From an uncultured Ezakiella sp. (GTDB lineage Bacteria > Bacillota > Clostridia > Tissierellales > Peptoniphilaceae), in NCBI RefSeq assembly GCF_943913045.1, contig NZ_CALTVH010000017.1, forward strand, positions 1 to 15,260: 15,260 nt of DNA, in the 5' to 3' direction. A program made the translations under genes and the position numbers. Shown here one piece after another: positions 1-5,869 of this stretch; position 1 is the first letter of the stretch; every line of letters starts with the position of its first letter. A model generated the notes under the pieces. That model was not told where the DNA came from and ran no database searches. It saw only the letters and a program-made list of their open reading frames with translations.

Positions 1-619
<619 letters not shown>

Positions 620-658
620 TAAAGGTTAAAGTAGTTTATGGTATAGTTTTATAGGAGC

Positions 659-772
659 GCGGTTTTACTAGCGTGAGGGCCCCACCTGTTCCCATGCCGA
701 ACACAGAAGTTAAGCCTCACAGCGCCGAAGGTACTCTGACGGCAGCGTCACGGGAGAATAGGTCAAAGCCGC
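659..772 (+). rRNA. rrf: 5S ribosomal RNA
   Basis: The conserved core CCCACCTGTTCCCATGCCGA is at 680-699, followed by ACACAGAAGTTAAGCC, which is diagnostic of bacterial 5S rRNA. The 5' strand GCGGTTTT pairs with the 3' strand AAAGCCGC, which sets the ends to within a few bases. It lies about 40 bp after the 23S gene, in the usual 16S-23S-5S order. Confidence 0.97.
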
Positions 773-781
773 ACAGAAGAA

Positions 782-815
782 ATTAAAGAGGGACATTAAG
801 ATGCCCCTCTTTAAT
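782..815 (+). terminator. hairpin after 5S rRNA
   Basis: A perfect 11-bp stem (ATTAAAGAGGG at 782-792 with CCCTCTTTAAT at 805-815) encloses a 12-nt loop just downstream of 5S. No long T-run follows, so it may be an rRNA processing or partial termination signal rather than a full terminator. The tRNA genes immediately downstream could be reached by readthrough. Confidence 0.6.
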
Positions 816-842
816 GTATTCTAAGATAAGTATTAACACCCA

Positions 843-917
843 GCTTGTGTAGCTCAACGGTAGAGCAACCGGCTGTTAACCGGTAGGCTGTAGGTTCGAG
901 CCCTACCACAAGCGCCA
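843..917 (+). tRNA. tRNA-Asn (GTT)
   Basis: This folds as a complete cloverleaf. The acceptor stem is GCTTGTG with CACAAGC, the anticodon stem ACCGG with CCGGT, and the loop CTGTTAA gives anticodon GUU. The discriminator is G and CCA is encoded. It is the first tRNA of the cluster. Confidence 0.97.
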
Positions 918-922
918 ATAAT

Positions 923-1010
923 GCCGGGGTGGCGGAACAGGCAGACGCACAGGACTTAAAATCCTGCGGTGGTTAACACCGTACCGGTTCGATTCCGGTC
1001 CTCGGCACCA
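923..1010 (+). tRNA. tRNA-Leu (TAA)
   Basis: This is a class II tRNA of 88 nt with a long variable arm (GGTGGTTAACACC). The anticodon stem CAGGA/TCCTG holds loop CTTAAAA, giving anticodon UAA. CCA is encoded, and the gene sits 5 bp after tRNA-Asn. Confidence 0.97.
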
Positions 1011-1052
1011 ATGCTTATCTATTATAATAAGCCTTGTGAGAACATCCATTAT

Positions 1053-1129
1053 GGCGGCGTAGCTCAGTTGGCTAGAGCATTCGGTTCATACCCGAAGTGT
1101 CAGGAGTTCAAATCTCTTCGCCGCTACCA
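1053..1129 (+). tRNA. tRNA-Met (CAT), elongator
   Basis: The acceptor stem is GGCGGCG with CGCCGCT (terminal G-U pair), the anticodon loop is TTCATAC, and CCA is encoded. The body closely resembles the Bacillus elongator tRNA-Met. The initiator hallmarks (unpaired position 1-72 and three G-C pairs below the anticodon) are absent. Confidence 0.93.
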
Positions 1130-1159
1130 ATTTTTTATCTTATTCCGAAAGGATTTTGA

Positions 1160-1234
1160 GGCCCTATGGTCAAGCGGTTAAGACATCGCCCTTTCACGGC
1201 GGTATCCCGGGTTCGAATCCCGGTAGGGTCACCA
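1160..1234 (+). tRNA. tRNA-Glu (TTC)
   Basis: The acceptor stem is GGCCCTA with TAGGGTC. Anticodon loop CTTTCAC gives UUC. The T-arm contains GGTTCGAATCC, and CCA is encoded. Confidence 0.97.
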
Positions 1235-1257
1235 ATTTATTTAATAAAACAATATAT

Positions 1258-1447
1258 TACTATGGGCGGTTAGCGAAGCGCAGCCCTAACCCAAGAAGCG
1301 AGCTCAAAGAGCGAAGCTGATTGGCTAGTAGGACTCGCGCAAAGAAATCCCAAGAGAACGAGCAAAGTGAAGTTCGATTGGAAGATTTCGACTGAGGGAG
1401 CAATGCTCATAAAAGATCAATATAAATAGAAGATAAAATAAATTTTA
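1258..1447 (+). repeat. tRNA-Val 5'-end duplicate plus structured spacer
   Basis: The first 17 nt (1258-1274, TACTATGGGCGGTTAGC) are identical to 1448-1464, which is the start of the intact tRNA-Val with 6 bases of its flank. After 11 nt of tRNA sequence the copy diverges into about 173 bp rich in degenerate motifs such as GCGAAGCG, GAGCGAAGC and CAAAGTGAAG. GGTTAG (1268-1273) pairs with CTAACC (1286-1291), so the tRNA fragment is built into a new hairpin. GAGC-AAT-GCTC forms another at 1398-1408. No protein or known RNA is recognised. It may be the footprint of a small tRNA-associated element. Confidence 0.6.
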
Positions 1448-1453
1448 TACTAT

Positions 1454-1529
1454 GGGCGGTTAGCTCAGTTGGGAGAGCATCTGCCTTACAAGCAGGGGGT
1501 CATAGGTTCGAGCCCTATACCGCCCACCA
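1454..1529 (+). tRNA. tRNA-Val (TAC)
   Basis: This is a complete cloverleaf with acceptor GGGCGGT/ACCGCCC, anticodon UAC in the context CCTTACAAG, and encoded CCA. Its first 11 nt also occur 190 bp upstream next to an anomalous spacer. Confidence 0.97.
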
Positions 1530-1542
1530 TAGTTGATTAAAC

Positions 1543-1571
1543 TTGACAAAAAGCTAAAATAATGATATTAT
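1543..1571 (+). promoter_or_regulatory. internal promoter before tRNA-Asp
   Basis: A consensus -35 TTGACA (1543-1548), an exact 17-bp spacer and -10 TATTAT (1566-1571) lie just upstream of tRNA-Asp, with the expected start near 1578. This would let the distal tRNAs be transcribed independently of the rRNA promoter. Confidence 0.75.
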
Positions 1572-1596
1572 AAAGAAGATGTAGATTTTGACCAAA

Positions 1597-1673
1597 GGCC
1601 CGGTAGTTCAGTTGGTTAGAATGCCAGCCTGTCACGCTGGAGGTCGACGGTTCGAGTCCGTTCCGGGTCGCCA
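1597..1673 (+). tRNA. tRNA-Asp (GTC)
   Basis: The acceptor is GGCCCGG/CCGGGTC, the anticodon loop CTGTCAC gives GUC, the discriminator is G, and CCA is encoded. Confidence 0.97.
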
Positions 1674-1687
1674 ATTTAATCATATAT

Positions 1688-1763
<76 letters not shown>

Positions 1764-1771
1764 TTTTAAAT

Positions 1772-1800
1772 AGCTCTATCATCGGTAGAGCTCTTATTTT
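1772..1800 (+). terminator. terminator-like hairpin between tRNA-Thr and tRNA-Tyr
   Basis: The stem AGCTCTA (1772-1778) pairs with TAGAGCT (1786-1792) and is followed by CTTATTTT. It is short, so it may attenuate the distal tRNAs or guide processing. Confidence 0.45.
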
Positions 1801-1801
1801 A

Positions 1802-1887
1802 GGAGGAGTACCCAAGTTGGCCAAAGGGGACGGACTGTAAATCCGTTAGCTTAGCTTTCAGTGGTTCAAATCCACTCTCCTCCACCA
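1802..1887 (+). tRNA. tRNA-Tyr (GTA)
   Basis: This is a class II tRNA of 86 nt with acceptor GGAGGAG/CTCCTCC, anticodon GUA in CTGTAAA, a long variable arm, and encoded CCA. Confidence 0.97.
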
Positions 1888-1891
1888 ATAT

Positions 1892-1968
1892 TGGGGTATA
1901 GCCAAGTCGGTAAGGCACCAGACTTTGACTCTGGCATTTCGTAGGTTCGAGTCCTGCTACCCCAGCCA
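1892..1968 (+). tRNA. tRNA-Gln (TTG)
   Basis: The acceptor TGGGGTA/TACCCCA has the U1-A72 pair typical of tRNA-Gln. Loop CTTTGAC gives anticodon UUG, the discriminator is G, and CCA is encoded. Confidence 0.97.
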
Positions 1969-1972
1969 ATAT

Positions 1973-2061
1973 GGAGAGGTACCGAAGCGGTCATAACGGG
2001 GCGGTCTTGAAAACCGTTTGGGTGTAAGCCCGCGTGGGTTCGAATCCCACCCTCTCCGCCA
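1973..2061 (+). tRNA. tRNA-Ser (TGA)
   Basis: This is a class II tRNA of 89 nt. Acceptor is GGAGAGG/CCTCTCC, anticodon loop CTTGAAA gives UGA, the variable arm is long, and GCCA forms the 3' end. Confidence 0.97.
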
Positions 2062-2139
2062 AAATTAACATTAAAATCGATTTTTCCTGTTAATTCAATA
2101 GACATACGTGTCGCATATTCACAAAATAATTTAAACCTT

Positions 2140-2233
2140 GGAGAAGTACTCAAGTCGGTTGAAGAGGTGCCCCTGCTAAGGGTATAGGTCGTGATTTAGC
2201 GGCGCGAGGGTTCGAATCCCTCCTTCTCCGCCA
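2140..2233 (+). tRNA. tRNA-Ser (GCT)
   Basis: This is a class II tRNA of 94 nt. Acceptor is GGAGAAG/CTTCTCC, loop CTGCTAA gives anticodon GCU, and the variable arm is long. Together with the preceding gene it covers the UCN and AGY serine codon boxes. Confidence 0.97.
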
Positions 2234-2262
2234 TTTACAATTTAATATAAAATTTAACACTT

Positions 2263-2338
2263 GCCCAGATAGCTCAGTCGGTAGAGCAGTAGACTGAAAA
2301 TCTACGTGTCGCTGGTTCGATTCCGGCTCTGGGCACCA
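2263..2338 (+). tRNA. tRNA-Phe (GAA)
   Basis: The acceptor GCCCAGA/TCTGGGC pairs fully. The anticodon stem GTAGA/TCTAC holds GAA, and CCA is encoded. Its last 14 nt (2325-2338) are repeated at 2488-2501 as part of a tandem duplication. Confidence 0.97.
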
Positions 2339-2580
2339 TTTATTTTCTAGATAATTTTATATATAACTATATTCGTATTTGCAGGGAAGCGACACGTAGT
2401 GTCGTGGTTTGGAGCAAACGGAGTGCAGCTCGGGTTTGAACGCCGAACGAAGTGAGGAGAAAGTGAAAACCCCGCCCGTAAGGGATAGGCTCTGGGCACC
2501 ATTTATTTTCTAGATAATTTTATATATAACTATATTCGTATTTGCAGGGAAGCGACACGTAGTGTCGTGGTTTGGAGCAA
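2325..2580 (+). repeat. tandem 163-bp duplication starting inside tRNA-Phe
   Basis: Bases 2325-2417 and 2488-2580 are identical over 93 nt with a period of 163. Each copy starts with the tRNA-Phe 3' end (GGCTCTGGGCACCA), continues through an AT-rich stretch, and enters a structured segment containing the hairpin CGACAC-GTA-GTGTCG. Identity begins abruptly inside the tRNA T-arm. After the identical part the copies diverge but keep the shared block GTGCAGCTCGGGTTTGAACG. The second tRNA fragment lacks everything upstream of the T-arm, so it is not a functional gene. Confidence 0.9.
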
Positions 2581-2642
2581 GCAACGTGCAGCTCGGGTTT
2601 GAACGCCGAACCGTTGCGAGGCATGTGCGAAAACCCCGCAAA
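2541..2642. repeat. structured repeat unit with inverted ends
   Basis: The unit starts TTTGCAGGG (2541-2549) and ends CCCCGCAAA (2634-2642), complementary at 8 of 9 positions. Inside are the hairpin CGACAC/GTGTCG, a 6-bp pair GCAACG (2581-2586) with CGTTGC (2612-2617), and a small TCGG/CCGA helix. On the minus strand the central piece reads GTTCAAACCC, like a tRNA T-loop. A related copy occupies about 2378-2475, with 3' end CCCCGC. This looks like a small palindromic repeat family or a structured RNA; no known family could be assigned. Confidence 0.5.
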
Positions 2643-2880
2643 TTTGTGGTTAAATTTGCGACATTCTCGCAGCTTAAATTTATTCCTCTCCTCGATGTGC
2701 ACTGAGCACATCTGTGTCGGTGAAAAATTTATCCGCTTCGAATCTCATCAAATTTCCCTCACAAATTTAGTGAAAAAACTTTTTGCGTAGATTATGATCA
2801 GATAAATTACCTCGCCACTTGGCATCGAGCCTGCGTGGGCGAGATGTCCACGATAAAGTGGACGGTACATGATTATAAAA
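2637..2880. other. gene-free spacer rich in hairpins
   Basis: No credible gene is seen; the short open frames here lack ribosome binding sites and overlap repeat sequence. Several inverted repeats are clear. CGCAAATTT/AAATTTGCG (2637-2660) is a perfect 9-bp stem. GATGTGC/GCACATC (2694-2712) is 7 bp. GTCCAC/GTGGAC (2846-2863) is 6 bp. CTCGCCAC (2811-2818) can pair with GTGGGCGAG (2835-2843) with one bulge. The region may continue the repeat element that begins after tRNA-Phe. Confidence 0.45.
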
Positions 2881-2958
2881 GCATTCGGCTAATACTAGGA
2901 TATAAAATTTAAAATTAAATATAAAAGTAAACAGAGAATTTTTTGTTTTGTAATATGT

Positions 2959-3034
2959 AGGGGTATAGTTCAGTTGGTAGAACGTCGGTCTCCAAAACCG
3001 AATGTCGTGGGTTCGAGTCCTGCTACCCCTGCCA
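2959..3034 (+). tRNA. tRNA-Trp (CCA)
   Basis: The acceptor is AGGGGTA/TACCCCT, the anticodon stem TCGGT/ACCGA holds loop CTCCAAA giving CCA, the discriminator is G, and CCA is encoded. Confidence 0.96.
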
Positions 3035-3045
3035 TAATATAATTG

Positions 3046-3121
3046 GGGCCTTTAGCTCAGCGGTTAGAGCGCCCGGCTCATAACCGGTCGGTCCTGGGTT
3101 CAAATCCCCGAAGGCCCACCA
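3046..3121 (+). tRNA. tRNA-Ile2 (CAT, lysidine type)
   Basis: The acceptor is GGGCCTT/AAGGCCC, anticodon loop CTCATAA gives CAU, and CCA is encoded. The body resembles Bacillus tRNA-Ile2, whose C34 is converted to lysidine by TilS to read AUA, and differs from the elongator tRNA-Met found earlier in the cluster. Two stem mismatches are visible: C3072-T3088 at the base of the anticodon stem and T3095-C3109 in the T-stem. An elongator Met identity cannot be fully excluded. Confidence 0.85.
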
Positions 3122-3129
3122 TTTTATTT

Positions 3130-3153
3130 AAACACCCCAAGAGGTGTTTTTTT
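3130..3153 (+). terminator. terminator of the tRNA cluster
   Basis: The stem AAACACC (3130-3136) pairs with GGTGTTT (3143-3149) around the loop CCAAGA, and the T-run continues to 3153. It lies 8 nt after tRNA-Ile2, as expected for the end of the rRNA-tRNA transcription unit. Confidence 0.85.
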
Positions 3154-3156
3154 AAT

Positions 3157-3228
3157 AAGTAATTTGATTATGAAAAGTAATCTTATCTTGATAAGTAGTT
3201 TGATTATAAAAAGTGATTTGATTTTGAT
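3157..3228 (+). repeat. four tandem 18-bp repeats before the GNAT gene
   Basis: Four head-to-tail 18-bp units, roughly AAGTRRTTTGATTWTGAW, run from 3157 to 3228, directly between the tRNA terminator and the AAGGAGG ribosome binding site at 3229-3235. At the 36-bp scale the two halves match at 30 of 36 positions. Because 18 is a multiple of three, one frame stays open: an ATG at 3170 gives 25 codons ending in a TGA that overlaps the GNAT start as ATGA. No ribosome binding site precedes that ATG. The repeats could be operator sites or a coupled leader ORF. Confidence 0.65.
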
Positions 3229-3243
3229 AAGGAGGACGTTTTT

Positions 3244-3801
3244 ATGAAATTTGCAAATAGAGAATTTGAAAGCCAGAGATTAATTTTAAGGCCATGGACT
3301 ATGGACGATGCGGAAGATTTTTTTGAGTACGCAAGGGTTGAGGGCGTTGGCGAATTGGCTGGATGGCCCCACCACGAGTCGATTGACCAGACCAAGGCAG
3401 TTCTACAAATGTTTTTAAAGGAGGGCACATGTTTTGCCATAGTTTATAAGGAGAATAACAAGGTCATTGGATCGATTGTTTTGAGAGATGAAGCAAATCC
3501 TTTGCCAGATGATATGGATAAGAGAAATGCCAATATGGGCTGCGTTTTGTCCAAGGATTATTGGGGGCAAGGATTAATGCCAGAAGCTGCAAAAATTTTA
3601 TTTGACTTTGTATTTGAAAATGACCTGGTTGATAACATTTATGCAGGCTATTTTGATCACAATATCCAATCCAAACGCCTCCAAGAAAAACTTGGATTTA
3701 ATAAAGTTGGGGAGATTGATAAAAAGACCGCGACTGGAAAAGTTGAACATTTGATTGTAAATAGAATTTCCAAGAACGAATGGCTGAAGTCAAGAGAGTA
3801 A
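3244..3801 (+). CDS. GNAT family N-acetyltransferase
   Basis: This 185-residue cytoplasmic protein belongs to the GCN5-related acetyltransferases, nearest in look to the RimJ/RimL-like Acetyltransf_3 group. Those enzymes move an acetyl group from acetyl-CoA to an amine on a protein terminus, antibiotic or metabolite. The opening SQRLILRPWTMDDAEDFFEY is the usual first strand and helix of that group. KVIGSIVLRDE (about 73-83) is the central strand. The acetyl-CoA pyrophosphate loop is DYWGQGLMPEA (about 105-115), matching Q/R-x-x-G-x-G/A. SKRLQEKLGF (about 144-153) is the typical C-terminal motif. The start follows AAGGAGG by 8 nt. It appears monocistronic, between two terminators. The substrate cannot be read from sequence. 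Confidence 0.88.
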   Translation: MKFANREFESQRLILRPWTMDDAEDFFEYARVEGVGELAGWPHHESIDQTKAVLQMFLKEGTCFAIVYKENNKVIGSIVLRDEANPLPDDMDKRNANMGCVLSKDYWGQGLMPEAAKILFDFVFENDLVDNIYAGYFDHNIQSKRLQEKLGFNKVGEIDKKTATGKVEHLIVNRISKNEWLKSRE

Positions 3802-3957
3802 TTTTATTATTTATAAAATTTATAGTTTTCTATGCGAGTTTATTTACTCAATTATAATTGTAGGTTTTTACACAAGCAATTTGATTGAATCGCTTTAAGA
3901 AAAAATTTATTTTTAGAATATATTTATATAAGGGATTGCCAGGAGGCAGTCCTTTTT
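3802..3957 (+). other. AT-rich spacer before ABC operon
   Basis: This AT-rich stretch has no credible ORF. It contains the short palindrome CAATTATAATTG (3849-3860) and ends in the terminator listed separately. Nothing else is recognised. Confidence 0.5.
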
Positions 3958-3959
3958 TT
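3931..3959 (+). terminator. terminator after the GNAT gene
   Basis: The 8-bp stem GGATTGCC (3933-3940) with GGCAGTCC (3945-3952), loop AGGA, is followed by seven T. This is a strong intrinsic terminator placed 130 nt after the GNAT stop codon. Its T-run overlaps the -35 box of the next promoter. Confidence 0.88.
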
Positions 3960-3986
3960 GACTAAAGCATTATTATATGCTATTAT
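3958..3986 (+). promoter_or_regulatory. promoter of the ABC exporter operon
   Basis: The -35 TTGACT (3958-3963), a 17-bp spacer and -10 TATTAT (3981-3986) form a near-consensus sigma-A promoter. The start would be near 3993, leaving a leader of about 205 nt before the first gene. The leader contains the perfect palindrome TTACTAGTAA (4091-4100) and no recognised riboswitch. Confidence 0.75.
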
Positions 3987-4198
3987 TAATATGTATGATT
4001 ATTTTTATAAAAATATCATTTGATATTGTGAAAATTTTTAAGTTAAAATTTATAAATAGGTCTTATTTTATTGAAAATCAGTATGAAAGCTTACTAGTAA
4101 ATCTATTGATAGGCAAGTACAAGTATAAGTAGGAAATCAGTGATAAGCAAAGACAAAGAGATTTAAATTTAAAACATAATTACAAAACAGGGGGATTT

Positions 4199-5869
4199 AT
4201 GAAGGAAAAAAGATTTAGGATATATAAATACATAATTTATGCCTTGCTGGGTATATCGTCGATTTTGATGATTGGTTTTCGCAGGGACTTGATCGACGTT
4301 GGCATTGGCCAGGGAGCATTTTTTAAATATTTTATTCCCTTTATAATCGTCATCGCCCTTAGGCGGATTTTAATGATGATTGATAGAGCTAAGTCAAAGG
4401 TAAATTACAGTATCCTCCAGGTAAAAAACGAAGAGGACTTGATAGATAAATGGACAAAAATTTCTATAGCTGATTTGGAAAATCCAGATAATAGAAATTT
4501 ATATGACGGGTGCTTGTCCGAGTCAAATTATAAGGAAAAGCTGATAGATAGTCAGGCTGTGATGATAAAAAATCTAATAATTATAATCGGAACCCTATTT
4601 ATTTTATTTGCCTATAATAAACTTTTTGCCATCGTGCTTTTGACCTTGCTTTGTATTTTAATAAGTATTGAAGCCCTTAGCCTTAGAAAAGCTGGGGATA
4701 TCTGGATTTCTTATAGGTCCAATATGAGAAGGGCGAATTATTTTTCTAATGTCCTTATCAATAGCAAGTATTTAAGCGAAAGAAAGGTTTTTACCACTAG
4801 CGAGTTTTTTAACGATAAATTTTCTGATGAATTTTCCTCTGCATCCAAAACTAACAAGGCTCTGGGCAGAGGCCGTTTTATCAGGGATATGGCCTATGAT
4901 CTGGGTTTTATTGGTCTAATTATTTTTTATATATTGACTTTTTCCAGGTCAAATATCCCAGGCTTTAGCTTAGGGTTATTCACATCGCTTTTTTATCAGC
5001 TAATTGAGGTCAAGCTTACGGTTAGTGACATGGTCTTAAATTTTTTTAATTATAAGTCAGCGGCCCTTGTAGAAAATAATTACAAGAAATTCTTTGACCT
5101 AGAAGAAGATAAGTCTGGAGACAAGCCTTTGGATACAATAAAATCAATAGAGTTTAAGGCTGTCCACTTCACTTATCCCAACTCAGACAAGGAGGTCTTA
5201 TCAGGTCTCTCCTTTAAGTTAGACCAGGGGTCCTATGGACTTGTAGGCGAGAATGGGTCTGGTAAGTCGACTATAACCAAGCTTATGATGGGCTTATATG
5301 AGGTCACTTGTGGACAGATTTTAATAAATGGCTTTGATATACATTCTTACAAGAAATCAGATTTAAAAGATGCAATGGCTGTAGTCTTTCAAAGTTCTCA
5401 TCACTATCCGGCCAGTCTAAAAGAAAATTTAGACTTTAAGGGAGACCTTAAAATCGATGAGGATTTGGCGGAAGCTATGGGCATAGATGAAATCATTTCT
5501 TCTTTGCCAAAGGGCATTGATACGGACTTATCTGCCATCTCCAAAGACGCCGTCAGCATGTCCGGAGGCCAGTGGCAAAGATTGGGCATTATGAGGGCTC
5601 TAAACAGAGATGCCAGCCTTTATATTCTGGACGAGCCAAATGCTCTTTTGGATCCAATTTCCGAGGCAAAAATGTATGGCAAGTATTTGGAAATTTTGGA
5701 TGGTAAAATCTCTTTGCTCATATCTCATAGGCTGGGGGCTACCAAGCAAATGGATGAGATTATAGTCTTGAAGGATGGTAAAATCTACGCCAAGGGCAGT
5801 CATGAGGATTTGATGAAAAGGCCATATTACAGAGATTTATACAATACTCAAAAGGAGATGTACTTATGA
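4199..5869 (+). CDS. ABC exporter half-transporter, subunit 1
   Basis: This 556-residue protein has an N-terminal membrane domain of about six helices (hydrophobic runs near 8-27, 39-60, two between 125-165, about 230-247 and 265-285) and a C-terminal ATPase domain. The ATPase has Walker A GENGSGKST (350-358), a Q-loop in VVFQSSHHYPASL, signature SGGQWQR (455-461), Walker B YILDE ending at E479 with D-loop ALLDP, and switch histidine H510 in ISHRLG. All catalytic residues are present. It is type IV exporter architecture, as in drug, lipid or peptide exporters. The weak GC-poor leader has GGGGG as ribosome binding site 6 nt before ATG. It overlaps the next gene by 4 nt, so the two products probably form a heterodimer. 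The substrate is unknown. Confidence 0.93.
   Translation: MKEKRFRIYKYIIYALLGISSILMIGFRRDLIDVGIGQGAFFKYFIPFIIVIALRRILMMIDRAKSKVNYSILQVKNEEDLIDKWTKISIADLENPDNRNLYDGCLSESNYKEKLIDSQAVMIKNLIIIIGTLFILFAYNKLFAIVLLTLLCILISIEALSLRKAGDIWISYRSNMRRANYFSNVLINSKYLSERKVFTTSEFFNDKFSDEFSSASKTNKALGRGRFIRDMAYDLGFIGLIIFYILTFSRSNIPGFSLGLFTSLFYQLIEVKLTVSDMVLNFFNYKSAALVENNYKKFFDLEEDKSGDKPLDTIKSIEFKAVHFTYPNSDKEVLSGLSFKLDQGSYGLVGENGSGKSTITKLMMGLYEVTCGQILINGFDIHSYKKSDLKDAMAVVFQSSHHYPASLKENLDFKGDLKIDEDLAEAMGIDEIISSLPKGIDTDLSAISKDAVSMSGGQWQRLGIMRALNRDASLYILDEPNALLDPISEAKMYGKYLEILDGKISLLISHRLGATKQMDEIIVLKDGKIYAKGSHEDLMKRPYYRDLYNTQKEMYL

Noticed and set aside
969..1181. 70-codon frame across tRNA-Leu, tRNA-Met and tRNA-Glu
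   Set aside because: It runs through three tRNA genes; rRNA and tRNA regions are not translated.
1866..2153. 95-codon minus-strand frame with a GGEGGIRTH-like segment
   Set aside because: It is the antisense of tRNA genes (Tyr, Gln, Ser). Such peptides are a familiar spurious annotation over tRNA clusters.
2488..2501. A second tRNA-Phe gene
   Set aside because: Only the last 14 nt are present; there is no D-arm or anticodon arm.
2520..2790. Two overlapping frames on opposite strands in the tRNA-Phe to tRNA-Trp spacer
   Set aside because: They span repeat and hairpin sequence, lack ribosome binding sites and resemble no protein family.
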